The translations under genes were made by a program, and so were the position numbers. Of a stretch of 64,000 bases of DNA, positions 34,564 to 42,270 are shown in pieces. The DNA comes from Paenibacillus sp. FSL K6-1096 (lineage in GTDB: Bacteria; Bacillota; Bacilli; Paenibacillales; Paenibacillaceae): NCBI RefSeq assembly GCF_037977055.1, contig NZ_CP150274.1, positions 4,030,001 to 4,094,000 of the forward strand, in the 5' to 3' direction. Below the pieces are notes generated by a model that saw only the letters and a program-made list of their open reading frames with translations, was not told the DNA's origin and searched no databases. Within the stretch, counting starts at the first letter, position 1; each line of letters begins with the position of its first letter.

Positions 34564-34670
34564 TCTTCCCTTTTTCAAAAAAACGAAACGTTTTTTGGGG
34601 GCGGTGGGTCTTTTTTTGTCAAAACCCAGTCTGCGGCGCGTTTTCCGGTACTTTTATTTTCGTATTAAAC

Positions 34671-34832
34671 CGATCACAATGTGCCGGTGTGGGCAGTGTG
34701 GACCAAATGTAATCGGAAAACCGATTACAATGGCTCGGTGTGAGGGTGCGTGGCCAAATGCTAATCGAAAAACCGATTACAATGTGCTGGTATAGGGGGT
34801 GTGGGCCAAATGTAATCGGAAAACCGACTACA
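34671..34832. repeat. Hairpin repeat array C, right part (half unit and three units)
   Basis: After the element the broken unit resumes with CGATCACA (34671). Complete units start at 34708, 34759 and 34811. If 33065-34670 is removed, the split unit would start 51 bp before 34708, so the original array had seven units at 51-52 bp. The unit at 34759 has an extra C (TGCTAATCG) and the last has right arm CGACTACA. The spacer sequence (GGTGTGAGGGTGCGTGG) matches the left part. Confidence 0.9.
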
Positions 34833-34856
34833 ATGTTAAGGCAGTAGTACACGCCA

Positions 34857-35723
34857 CTATGACCTATATCGGGCTTTACAAGCAGACACTAGAGCTGAAC
34901 TGGCAATGAACAGCCAAACCAGTAAACAGAGGCCGGCAAGTATCGGAAACAAGCTAACCTCAAACATAGATCGGCCAAGACGGGTCTGAACGACGATCAA
35001 CAAAATGGCAATTAACCAAGCTATGGAGCCTGTGTGCAGGAGAAGGCGCTGTCTGTCCTGCCGTAGCTTCGAACGTTCCAGCAGCCAGGCCGGTAACAGA
35101 AGGGTTTGGAGGGAGTGGAAGCCAATTCCATGCAGCACAATATAATTGCCCCCAGCTCCGGTAAAACGGCCTTGCAATCTCATCATGATCAGTCCGGCCA
35201 GATTAGCTATAAATACCGATACCAAGGCATAACGGATACCGATGATAAGTACACGGCGCGATAATGGAGCCTTCATTTTCAGAAATTGGACAGCAAGCAG
35301 GATGCCCGCGATGACAAAAGAAAGAGATACGATGCCAAATAAAGCTCCCGCGAGAGTATCCAATGGACCGCCGACCTTAGAGAACCGGGGATTGAAGCCG
35401 CGAAAATTCTGCAGGGTTTCAATTACATAGCTGTAAGAAGCAGCAGCAATAAAAATACGGCGAACCACTTTTCTCATACGGGGGGTGAAATCTGCAAAGG
35501 GCAAAATCGCAGCAACGGATAACAGAAAAATTCCTAAGGCTGCTGCAAACGAGAATACATTTTGAATATTCCCCTCCGGCAGAACAACAGTTCCTTGAAA
35601 GAACATAAAGACAGCAGCACAACCCGCGATAACAAACCCCAGCAGTCCAAGTATAACGAGTGCTTTTTCAAGCTTGAAAATAGAGACGGCAGATGTCATC
35701 AACTCGTTGAACATAGTAGGCAC
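34857..35723 (-). CDS. Integral membrane protein, about seven spans
   Basis: Starts at GTG 35723 with GAGGAAG upstream; 288 residues. Hydrophobic segments follow one another: LVILGLLGFVIAGCAAVFMFF, VFSFAAALGIFLLSVAAILPF, LAGALFGIVSLSFVIAGILLAV, IGIRYALVSVFIANLAGLIM, GSIAWLIAILLIVVQ and LFPILAGLCLLVWLFIASSAL. One loop carries FRGFNPRFSKVGGP. I do not recognise a family or catalytic residues. It reads in the same direction as the TetR gene upstream. A perfect 22-bp palindrome lies just before its start, so it is a probable target of that repressor. Composition is more AT-rich than the pullulanase side. Confidence 0.8.
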   Translation of the reverse strand: MPTMFNELMTSAVSIFKLEKALVILGLLGFVIAGCAAVFMFFQGTVVLPEGNIQNVFSFAAALGIFLLSVAAILPFADFTPRMRKVVRRIFIAAASYSYVIETLQNFRGFNPRFSKVGGPLDTLAGALFGIVSLSFVIAGILLAVQFLKMKAPLSRRVLIIGIRYALVSVFIANLAGLIMMRLQGRFTGAGGNYIVLHGIGFHSLQTLLLPAWLLERSKLRQDRQRLLLHTGSIAWLIAILLIVVQTRLGRSMFEVSLFPILAGLCLLVWLFIASSALVSACKARYRS

Positions 35724-35742
35724 GATTAGATCACTTCCTCAA

Positions 35743-35764
35743 ATTTATTTATCGATAAATAAAT
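35743..35764. promoter_or_regulatory. 22-bp perfect palindrome, probable TetR operator 1
   Basis: The palindrome is centred on ATCGAT with arms ATTTATTT and AAATAAAT. It sits 19 bp upstream of the membrane protein start. It shares the half-site TTTATCG with the palindrome upstream of the TetR gene. Confidence 0.75.
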
Positions 35765-35828
35765 ATTCATTAAAATAATTGCAAGCAGTAACAGATACGA
35801 ATTGATCCGTTTGCTGCTTGCCCCTCCA

Positions 35829-36350
35829 TCATTCTTTAGTCGTTAGTATGGATTGTTTTATGTCTGATAAATCAAGCACCTCGGACAACGTGACCAGCAG
35901 CCCCATGCTCATAAAACGGACTGCATTTCCTTCCGCATCAGCTAACCCGGCTTTCTGGAATTTGGCAGTCACTTCATTAAAAATAGTCTTATAGAGCTTA
36001 GCAGAATGTTGTTTGATCCCTGCCTCCGATATGGTATAAGCCTGCATGACCATCAATACTTCGGAACGGTGTGTCTCCATTAAGTCGAAAAAACTGGCAC
36101 CCATAGCGCCAACCAACTGATCAGCAGGTGCCTGAACCTCCATGAAAGTGTGATGAATCCGATCGTATGCGCGTTTTAACACAGCTATATATAGGTCCTC
36201 TTTGTTGTCAAAAAAATGAAAAATGTAGGGCTGTGTAACTCCCGCTGCTTTAGCTACCATGGCTGTTGTTGTCCTGTAGTAGTCATATTCTGCGAATAAG
36301 GTTAATGCACTTTCCATAATTTTTTGCTTTTTATCTTCCTTTGCTGCCAT
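35829..36350 (-). CDS. TetR/AcrR-family transcriptional repressor
   Basis: The ATG at 36350 gives 173 residues; a TTG 15 bases upstream is an alternative, and neither has a strong ribosome site. The N-terminal HTH reads KKQKIMESALTLFAEYDYYRTTTAMVAKAAGVTQPYIFHFFDNKEDLYIAVLKRAYD, a clear TetR DNA-binding domain. The C-terminal helices form the ligand pocket and dimer face, with no residues that identify a ligand. Palindromes with the shared half-site TTTATCG lie before this gene and before the membrane protein downstream. It therefore probably represses both itself and that gene, releasing them when a small molecule binds. Confidence 0.93.
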   Translation of the reverse strand: MAAKEDKKQKIMESALTLFAEYDYYRTTTAMVAKAAGVTQPYIFHFFDNKEDLYIAVLKRAYDRIHHTFMEVQAPADQLVGAMGASFFDLMETHRSEVLMVMQAYTISEAGIKQHSAKLYKTIFNEVTAKFQKAGLADAEGNAVRFMSMGLLVTLSEVLDLSDIKQSILTTKE

Positions 36351-36371
36351 TGTGATCAGTTCCAATCTTTT

Positions 36372-36389
36372 ATTTATCGTGCGATAAAT
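36372..36389. promoter_or_regulatory. Palindrome upstream of the TetR gene, probable operator 2
   Basis: ATTTATCG, TG, CGATAAAT: perfect 8-bp arms. It lies 22 bp upstream of the TetR ATG and about 80 bp upstream of the divergent Nudix gene, which might also be affected. It shares its half-site with the site at 35743. Confidence 0.75.
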
Positions 36390-36467
36390 GAATCATATAA
36401 AAGTATGATTTATCTGTCAATGCTATACTGAGGTAAATACAGTCGAACTTATAAGGACGTGAAACAC

Positions 36468-36923
36468 ATGACCAATTATATTAAACAAATCCGGGCATTA
36501 GTCGGAACCCGTCCGATCATTATGGCAGGAGCTTGTGTGATTTTGCTGGATTCTCATGGGCGATTATTGTTGCAGCAGAGAACAGATAACGGCTTGTGGG
36601 GATTGCCTGGAGGTTCAATGGAGCCGGGGGAAGAGATGATAGAGGTTGCGAAGCGGGAGCTTTGGGAAGAGGTAGGACTAGAGGCGCTGGATTTAGAGCT
36701 GCTGGATTTATTTTCAGGGCCGGAGTTGTATTATCAGTATCCCAATGGAGACGAAGTACATAATGTTGTTGCAGCATATCTGTGCAAGGATTACCGGGGA
36801 ACCATTAGAGGAGACGGGGATGAGGTGCAGGATATTCAGTTTTATGCACTGGATCAGCTGCCAAGTCACATAAGCCCTCCAGACCGGCCCATCATAGCAA
36901 GGTTTCTGAGAGATCAGGTGTAG
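36468..36923 (+). CDS. Nudix hydrolase
   Basis: A 151-residue protein starting at ATG 36468, with AAGGA 11 bases upstream. The Nudix box is complete: GGSMEPGEEMIEVAKRELWEEVG, with the metal-binding REXXEE glutamates. It is preceded by strands ACVILLDSHGRLLLQQR and WGLPGG. These enzymes hydrolyse nucleoside diphosphates linked to another group. The short N-terminal extension (YIKQIRALVGTRPIIMAG) is common in the Bacillus-type members annotated as general Nudix proteins. The substrate is not predictable. It is divergent from the TetR gene. Confidence 0.92.
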   Translation: MTNYIKQIRALVGTRPIIMAGACVILLDSHGRLLLQQRTDNGLWGLPGGSMEPGEEMIEVAKRELWEEVGLEALDLELLDLFSGPELYYQYPNGDEVHNVVAAYLCKDYRGTIRGDGDEVQDIQFYALDQLPSHISPPDRPIIARFLRDQV

Positions 36924-36966
36924 TAGCCCGCTTTTTCAAAAATAAATTCCAATTCATCCTGAAAAC

Positions 36967-37026
36967 TACTTCATCTGTCGTAGTAATTGTGCTACACTGA
37001 ACTTAATTACTACGACAGATGAAGTA
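36967..37026. promoter_or_regulatory. Large inverted repeat around the PadR promoter (probable PadR operators)
   Basis: Two perfect 22-bp arms (36967-36988 and 37005-37026) run in opposite directions around a 16-bp centre containing TACACT, a likely -10. Each arm contains TACTTCATCTG and TCGTAGTA halves that are themselves partly symmetrical. The right arm ends two bases before the ribosome site of the PadR gene. Autorepression is the simplest reading. Confidence 0.8.
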
Positions 37027-37041
37027 ATAGGAGGCAGACCA

Positions 37042-37368
37042 TTGATCAGCAGTGATGTGATCAGGGGATATAACGATACGATGATCCTCTACATGCTTCT
37101 GGACGGGGAGTCTTACGGCTATGAGATTTCCAAGAACATTCGTAAGCTCTCGGAGGAGAAGTACATTATGAAGGAGACGACGCTCTACTCGGCGTTCGCC
37201 CGGCTGGAGAAGAATGGGTATATCGATTCTTTTTATCTGGATGAGACGTTCGGCAAGAGACGCACCTACTATCGTATCACCCCCCTGGGCCTGGACTATT
37301 ACCGGGCGAAATGTGAGGAATGGCAGGTCACGCAGGAAGTCATCAACCAATTTATAAAGGAGCTGTGA
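37042..37368 (+). CDS. PadR-family transcriptional regulator
   Basis: TTG at 37042 follows AGGAGG by 7 bases. The 108-residue protein is a short PadR-type winged helix. VIRGYNDTMILYMLLDGESYGYEISKNIRKL is the DNA-recognition part and ETTLYSAFARLEKNGYIDSF ... KRRTYYRITPLGLDYY is the wing. A C-terminal helix serves dimerisation. It is followed without a gap by a membrane protein with a DUF1700-like N-terminus, the classic partner of such regulators. The flanking inverted repeat suggests it represses this two-gene operon. The ligand is unknown. Confidence 0.94.
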   Translation: MISSDVIRGYNDTMILYMLLDGESYGYEISKNIRKLSEEKYIMKETTLYSAFARLEKNGYIDSFYLDETFGKRRTYYRITPLGLDYYRAKCEEWQVTQEVINQFIKEL

Positions 37369-37373
37369 GGAAT

Positions 37374-38168
37374 TTGGACACCATTATCGGCTATCTGAAC
37401 AATATGTTCGCTTCCCTGCCCGGAACGGAACAGATGATGAAGCTGAAGCAGGAGCTGCTTGGCAATATGGAGGAGAAGTACCATGAACTGAAGAGTGAGG
37501 GGAAGTCGGAGAATGAGGCGGTCGGCATCGTCATTTCCGAATTCGGCAACATTGATGAGCTGATCAGCGAGCTGGGGCTGGAAGAGGTGCGGAAGGATGC
37601 GGGGCTGCGGCTGCCTGTGCTTGACGAGTATGCTGTAGAAGAATTTATCGCTGCCAAAAAAAGATCAGGACTGCTCATCGGCCTCGGGACCTTTTTGATT
37701 ATGCTGGGTGCTGCTCTACTGATCATCATTACGAGCCTGGCGGAGAACGGGTTCATGGCTTCAGTGTTCTCTGAGGATACGATGACTATGATTGGTCTGG
37801 TTGCGCTGTTCCTTCTGCTTGTGCCTGCGATTGCAATCTTCATATACAGCGGCAGGAAGATGGAGAAATTCAAATATTTGGAGTCCGCCGAATTCAGCCT
37901 GCCCTACCGTTTGGAAGCGTATATTGAGCAGAGACAGTCTGCTTTTGCCGCCACCTATACGCTGTCGCTCATCATGGGTGTCTGTTTATGCGTGTTGGCG
38001 CCGATTACCGTCTTCGTGGCTTCTGCATTTGGAGATGAATACAGCTCCTACGGGGCAGCGGTTCTGCTGGGTGTGATTGCTGTGGCGGTGTTCCTCTTCG
38101 TGTATTACGGGAATATCCGCGGAGCCTATCAGATGCTATTGAAGTCCGGGGATTTCGGTGAAAAATAG
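37374..38168 (+). CDS. DUF1700-like permease-prefix membrane protein
   Basis: TTG 37374 (MDTIIGYLNNMF) is favoured because AAGGAG lies 11 bases upstream and family members start at this point. A GTG at 37365, overlapping the PadR stop, is possible. Of 264 residues, the first 75 form the helical module seen in PadR partners (LPGTEQMMKLKQELLGNMEEKYHEL ... EAVGIVISEFGNIDELISELG). Four membrane helices follow (LIGLGTFLIMLGAALLIII, MIGLVALFLLLVPAIAIFI, TLSLIMGVCLCVLAPITVF, AAVLLGVIAVAVFLFVYY). The prefix is thought to mediate assembly. The function of the membrane part is unknown. Confidence 0.85.
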   Translation: MDTIIGYLNNMFASLPGTEQMMKLKQELLGNMEEKYHELKSEGKSENEAVGIVISEFGNIDELISELGLEEVRKDAGLRLPVLDEYAVEEFIAAKKRSGLLIGLGTFLIMLGAALLIIITSLAENGFMASVFSEDTMTMIGLVALFLLLVPAIAIFIYSGRKMEKFKYLESAEFSLPYRLEAYIEQRQSAFAATYTLSLIMGVCLCVLAPITVFVASAFGDEYSSYGAAVLLGVIAVAVFLFVYYGNIRGAYQMLLKSGDFGEK

Positions 38169-38495
38169 TCCGGTGACCAGATAACCGCTACCACCCTCTT
38201 CCCGCTCAGGCCTTCTGCCACAAAACGTTAAAATATAAGGTGACATAGCTCATGTCCGTCTCTTGCATATGATGTTAATATGAAGGCATTTATTCCCCCT
38301 ATTATAACTGTGCAAGAGCCTGTACCGGGGTGGTTTCCAGCTCCGCTATAGGCTGTTGCTTCACTGCTTTACAGTGACAGATTTGCGGCCGGTGACAGCA
38401 GAGAAATGTTTCTTTGCATAAGCCGGATGCGGGCATAAATGCCGCTATGTACCTCTTTTTGGCGGCCAATCAGAGAGACTCGGAGGATGAGAGGG
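38169..38495 (+). other. 327-bp leader region before gltD, no gene found
   Basis: No convincing coding frame was seen. The stretch holds a small hairpin TCACTG-CTTTA-CAGTGA (38361-38377) and AT-rich promoter-like DNA around 38230-38300. Its 3' part is GC-rich and may be the untranslated leader of gltD. I compared it by eye with T-box and known riboswitch signatures and found no match. Confidence 0.4.
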
Positions 38496-39980
38496 ATGGG
38501 TAAATCAACCGGATTTTTGGAATATCAGCGGCGGACGCCTGCCGAATGTGAGCCTATGGAGCGGATTAAGAACTGGAACGAATTCTCTGTTCCATTGGAT
38601 GAAGAGCAATTGCGGGAGCAGGGTGCCCGCTGTATGGATTGCGGAACACCCTTCTGCCATGTTGGGCGTATGCTGTCGGGGATGGCGAGCGGCTGTCCGC
38701 TGCATAATCTGATTCCAGAGTGGAATGACATGGTGTACCGCGGGAACTGGCAGGTGGCGCTGAAGCGCCTGCATAAGACGAATAACTTCCCGGAATTCAC
38801 GGGACGCGTCTGCCCTGCGCCGTGTGAAGGCTCTTGCACAGTAGGGAAGAACGGTGATCCGGTCACGATCAAGTCGATTGAGAAGGCGATTGTCGATAGA
38901 GGGTTTGCCGAAGGCTGGATCGTGCCTGAGCCGCCGCTGACCCGCACGGGCAAGAAGGTTGCTGTCGTAGGCTCCGGTCCTGCCGGGCTGGCCTGCGCTG
39001 CCCAGCTCAACAAAGCGGGACACAGCGTAACCGTATATGAACGGGCGGACCGGATCGGCGGCCTGCTGACCTACGGCATTCCAAACATGAAGCTGGAGAA
39101 GAAGAAGGTGCAGCGCCGGGTGGATCTGCTGGCGGCAGAAGGCATTACCTTCGTCACCCGGACCGAGATTGGCAGAGATATTACTGCTGCACAGCTCCAG
39201 GAGGAGAACGATGCGGTGGTTCTCTGCGGCGGATCGACCAAAGCGCGCGACCTGCCGCTCGAAGGCCGGGAGCTGCGCGGTATCCATCAGGCGATGGAGT
39301 TCCTGACGCTGAACACGAAGAGTCTGCTGGATTCCGGACTGGCGGACGGAGAATATCTGTCGGCGGCAGGCAAGGATGTGGTTGTTATCGGCGGCGGAGA
39401 TACTGGGACGGACTGTGTGGCGACCTCCATCCGCCATGGCTGCCGCAGCGTAATCCAGCTGGAGATTATGCCGCAGTCGCCATTGACCCGCCAGCCGGGC
39501 AACCCTTGGCCGGAATGGCCGAAGGTGCTGAAGGTCGACTATGGACAGCAGGAGGCGGCTTCTCTGTATGCGGAAGATCCGCGCCACTATCTGGTGAATA
39601 CGAAGCGTTTTGTTGGTGATGCGGACGGCCATGTGCAGGAGCTGCATACGGTGCGCATTGAATGGAAGCGCACCGAAGACGGACGGATGGCGCCGGTCGA
39701 AGTACCGGGCAGCGAAGAGGTGATCCCGGCCCAGCTCGTGCTGCTGGCGCTGGGCTTCACCGGACCGGAGGAGACGGTGCCGGAGCAGTTCGGCGTAGAG
39801 CGTGATGAGCGCTCCAACGTTAAGGCCGAATTCGGCCTGCAGGCCACGAATGTGGAGGGGGTCTTCACCGCGGGCGATATGCGGCGCGGCCAGAGCCTTG
39901 TGGTCTGGGCGATCAACGAAGGCCGCCAGGCCGCCCGCGAGGTAGACCGCTATCTGATGGGCTCGTCTAACCTGCCTTAA
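38496..39980 (+). CDS. gltD: Glutamate synthase small subunit (NADPH)
   Basis: ATG 38496 is 9 bases from GGAGG; ATG 38487 is too near the site. The 494-residue protein has the N-terminal iron-sulfur region with cysteines in [19 protein letters not shown] and [15 protein letters not shown]. The first nucleotide-binding motif is [17 protein letters not shown] (FAD) and the second [17 protein letters not shown] (NADPH). [30 protein letters not shown] closes the FAD site. It passes electrons from NADPH to the large subunit, which converts glutamine and 2-oxoglutarate to two glutamates. No gltB is adjacent in the window, so the large subunit must be elsewhere or this is a stand-alone GltD-like oxidoreductase. 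Confidence 0.92.
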   Translation: MGKSTGFLEYQRRTPAECEPMERIKNWNEFSVPLDEEQLREQGARCMDCGTPFCHVGRMLSGMASGCPLHNLIPEWNDMVYRGNWQVALKRLHKTNNFPEFTGRVCPAPCEGSCTVGKNGDPVTIKSIEKAIVDRGFAEGWIVPEPPLTRTGKKVAVVGSGPAGLACAAQLNKAGHSVTVYERADRIGGLLTYGIPNMKLEKKKVQRRVDLLAAEGITFVTRTEIGRDITAAQLQEENDAVVLCGGSTKARDLPLEGRELRGIHQAMEFLTLNTKSLLDSGLADGEYLSAAGKDVVVIGGGDTGTDCVATSIRHGCRSVIQLEIMPQSPLTRQPGNPWPEWPKVLKVDYGQQEAASLYAEDPRHYLVNTKRFVGDADGHVQELHTVRIEWKRTEDGRMAPVEVPGSEEVIPAQLVLLALGFTGPEETVPEQFGVERDERSNVKAEFGLQATNVEGVFTAGDMRRGQSLVVWAINEGRQAAREVDRYLMGSSNLP

Positions 39981-40072
39981 GCAGGGCGGCGTAAGGGAAG
40001 CGAGCTTGAGTCTGGCGCTCGCTCTATTATGAGACGTCCTGTTAAGCAAGGCCGGGGCCAAGCGATGTCTGC

Positions 40073-40105
40073 CAAGAGACGCCCTTCCGGGGCGTCTTGC
40101 TTTTA
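40073..40105 (+). terminator. Terminator downstream of gltD
   Basis: GACGCCC, TTCCG, GGGCGTC, then TTGCTTTTA. It lies about 95 bp beyond the gltD stop. The interval 39981-40072 has no gene. Confidence 0.8.
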
Positions 40106-40248
40106 TAGAACTTATATGTATTGGGGTCCCCGCAAAGTACCTGAGTCACCACCTGCGCTAAAGCCCCACTTTGTGGGGTTATTTTGCGTTCCCCGCCCCG
40201 GCTGCTCGTTTATAGTAGGAGGCAGGTGTGGGGTGGGGCGTTCCCGTC

Positions 40249-40425
40249 TAATGTTGCACATAATGCAATTTCGACCCGGCAATAGGCAGGGGGCAGGCAG
40301 AATTGTTGCACAGAATGCAGGATTCAGCCTGCTATTTCGCCCGGAGGAGAAGGAATGCTGCTTTTTATGCAACATTTTTGGATTGGGCCTGTGGCTGTAA
40401 ATAGAATGTTGCATTTTTGGCAGGA
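40249..40425. repeat. Hairpin repeat array D: four degenerate units of a second family, 51-52-bp period
   Basis: Motifs start at 40253 (GTTGCACATAATGCAA), 40305 (GTTGCACAGAATGCA), 40357 (GCTGCTTTTTATGCAAC) and 40408 (GTTGCATTTTTGGC). The spacings are 52, 52 and 51 bp. The core is an inverted repeat TTGCA / TGCAA with a 5-base loop, unrelated in sequence to arrays A-C. Spacers are not conserved between units. The array lies between the gltD terminator and yfcE, within a 530-bp stretch that has no gene. Confidence 0.75.
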
Positions 40426-40511
40426 TTTTGGCTGAGAGCTTCAACGGGTTGGGCAAAAAGCGTTATAGTAGAAGCTAGTGATAGGAATATTCACAGAAAG
40501 GAAGCACCCAC

Positions 40512-41063
40512 ATGAAGCTGATGTTTATTTCCGATATTCACGGATCGCTGTACTGGCTGGAGCAGGCGCTGGCGAAGGCGGAGGAGGAGCAGCCGCACAC
40601 GCTGGTCATTCTTGGGGATTTCCTGTATCACGGGCCGAGAAATCCGCTGCCGGAGGGATATAATCCCCAGGGGGTCGCCGACAGGCTGAATGCTTATAGC
40701 CAATCGGGCAAATCGCTGGCGGCGGTACGAGGCAACTGTGACGCCGAGGTGGACCAGATGCTGCTGCAGTTCCCGATGATGGGCGATTACGTGCTGATCC
40801 TGCATGAAGGCCGCAAAATCTACGCCACGCACGGGCACGGGTTCAGCATCGACCATTTGCCGGCATTGTCCCCGCAGGATGTATTCATCCAGGGGCATAC
40901 CCATCTGCCGGTGGCGGAGGTGAAGGAGGGCATTACCGTCCTCAACCCCGGGTCGATCGCCCTGCCCAAAGAGAACAACCCGAACTCCTACGGGGTTCTG
41001 GAGAACGGCGAGTTCCTCATTAAGGACTTCGGCGGCAATATTATTAAGCAGATCGGGCTGTAA
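40512..41063 (+). CDS. yfcE: YfcE-type metallophosphodiesterase
   Basis: A 183-residue enzyme with the calcineurin-like metal motifs in order: LMFISDIHGS (DxH), LGDFLYHGPRN (GDxxxxGP), AVRGNCDAEVD (GNCD), IYATHGHGF (HGH) and FIQGHTHLPV (GHTH). These match Escherichia coli YfcE, a manganese-dependent phosphodiesterase active on artificial substrates, whose natural substrate is not settled. AAAGGAAG precedes the ATG. The C-terminus has the LNPGSIALPKENNPNSYGVL segment typical of the family. The gene is followed by a strong terminator, so it is monocistronic. Confidence 0.92.
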   Translation: MKLMFISDIHGSLYWLEQALAKAEEEQPHTLVILGDFLYHGPRNPLPEGYNPQGVADRLNAYSQSGKSLAAVRGNCDAEVDQMLLQFPMMGDYVLILHEGRKIYATHGHGFSIDHLPALSPQDVFIQGHTHLPVAEVKEGITVLNPGSIALPKENNPNSYGVLENGEFLIKDFGGNIIKQIGL

Positions 41064-41079
41064 CCGGCCAGCTTCACAC

Positions 41080-41113
41080 AATAATCCCTCTGGATATTTC
41101 CAGAGGGATTATT
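41080..41113. terminator. Terminator after yfcE
   Basis: AATAATCCCTCTGGA, loop TATT, TCCAGAGGGATTATT: a perfect 15-bp stem with A/T-rich ends. Confidence 0.85.
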
Positions 41114-41220
41114 GCTGCGCGGCAATTGAGCGCACCGGCATATTATTGTATGATGGGTGAGGAGCTTCGCGGGCAGGCCATACAGCCCGGCTTCAAATTC
41201 GAACAGCAGAGGTAACTACA

Positions 41221-42249
41221 ATGTATCCAAGAGATTTACACTATACAATGCCGGCGGAGTGGGTGAGGCATGAACGGACCTTTATCTCCTGGCCGGTGCA
41301 GGATTCCATGGTGCACCCGGACAATCATGAAGCGGTTAGTGCAGGCTATGCCGAGATTATCCGGGCGATTGCCGAATTCGAGCCGGTGACTGTGGTGGTT
41401 AACCCGGACGAGCTGGAAGCCGTAGAGCAATTGGCGCTGGGCGCTAATGTGACGCTGCTCCCGATCGAGCATAATGATGCCTGGCTGCGCGATAACGGCC
41501 CGACCTTCGTCGCCTGTCCGGACGGCAAGCTGGCCGGGGTGAACTGGAAGTTCAATGCCTGGGGCGGCAAATACTCGCCTTGGGATCTTGATGACGCCGT
41601 AGCACCGCAGATTCTTGAACACCAGGGAATCACGAAATTCGATGCCCCGCTGGTGATGGAGGGCGGCTCGATTCATACGGACGGTGAAGGCACGCTGCTG
41701 ACCACGGAGGAATGCCTGCTGAACCGCAACCGTAATCCGGAGCTCAGCCGCGAGGAGATTGCCGAGTACGTTAAGCAGTATACCGGAACTGAGTCGATCA
41801 TCTGGCTGAAGCGCGGCCTCAGCGGGGATGAGACAGACGGGCATGTCGATAATATCGCCTGCTTCGCCGCACCGGGTAAGGTGATCATCCAGGTATGCGA
41901 GGACCCGCAGGATGAGAACTATGCGATCACGCAGGAGAACCTGCGTATTCTGGAGCAGGCCACCGATGCCAAGGGCCGCAAGCTGGAGATTGTCCGCATC
42001 CAGCAGCCGCCCCGCGTGGACTTCGAGGGCAGCCGCCTGACGCTGAGTTATTTGAATTTCTACTTCGTGAACGGCGGCATCATTCTGCCGGTCTTCGGCG
42101 GCACGGCTACTGAGACGGACAAGCTGGCCGAAGAGACGCTGGCCGGGCTGTTCCCGGATCGCCGCATCCGCACAGTGAACGGCATGGCCGTGATCGGCGA
42201 AGGCGGCAACGTACACTGTACCACCCAGCAGATGCCTGCGGTGAATTAG
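41221..42249 (+). CDS. aguA: Agmatine deiminase
   Basis: A 342-residue enzyme of the guanidine-group-modifying (pentein) superfamily. It starts YPRDLHYTMPAEWVRHERTFISWP. It shows the family motifs NDAWLRDNGPTFV, VMEGGSIHTDGEGTLLTTEECLLNRNRNP (Glu/Asp of the substrate site), DETDGHVDNIACF (His/Asp) and the catalytic cysteine in GEGGNVHCTTQQMP near the end. It converts agmatine to N-carbamoylputrescine and ammonia. The next gene, 21 bp on, performs the following step, so the pair makes putrescine from agmatine. AGAGGTAAC precedes the ATG at 41221. Confidence 0.95.
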   Translation: MYPRDLHYTMPAEWVRHERTFISWPVQDSMVHPDNHEAVSAGYAEIIRAIAEFEPVTVVVNPDELEAVEQLALGANVTLLPIEHNDAWLRDNGPTFVACPDGKLAGVNWKFNAWGGKYSPWDLDDAVAPQILEHQGITKFDAPLVMEGGSIHTDGEGTLLTTEECLLNRNRNPELSREEIAEYVKQYTGTESIIWLKRGLSGDETDGHVDNIACFAAPGKVIIQVCEDPQDENYAITQENLRILEQATDAKGRKLEIVRIQQPPRVDFEGSRLTLSYLNFYFVNGGIILPVFGGTATETDKLAEETLAGLFPDRRIRTVNGMAVIGEGGNVHCTTQQMPAVN

Positions 42250-42270
42250 ACCATATAAGGAGGAACACCC

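Larger units (their letters stand above)
33065..34670 (+). mobile_element. IS110-family insertion sequence inside a repeat hairpin
   Basis: The ends are deduced from the host repeat. The left flank stops after TGTAATCG-AAAAAC (33064) and the right flank resumes with CGATCACA at 34671. The size is then 1606 bp. There are no terminal inverted repeats or clear target duplication, as expected for IS110; AAAC occurs at both junctions, so the exact borders may shift by up to four bases. The element has a 266-bp left non-coding region, one transposase gene and a 107-bp right region with a T-rich hairpin after the stop. The transposase frame is intact, so the element may be active. Confidence 0.85.

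Noticed and set aside
38169-38495. T-box or glutamine riboswitch before gltD
   Set aside because: A GGGGTGG stretch recalls the T-box sequence, but the rest of the conserved motif and an antiterminator/terminator pair are missing.
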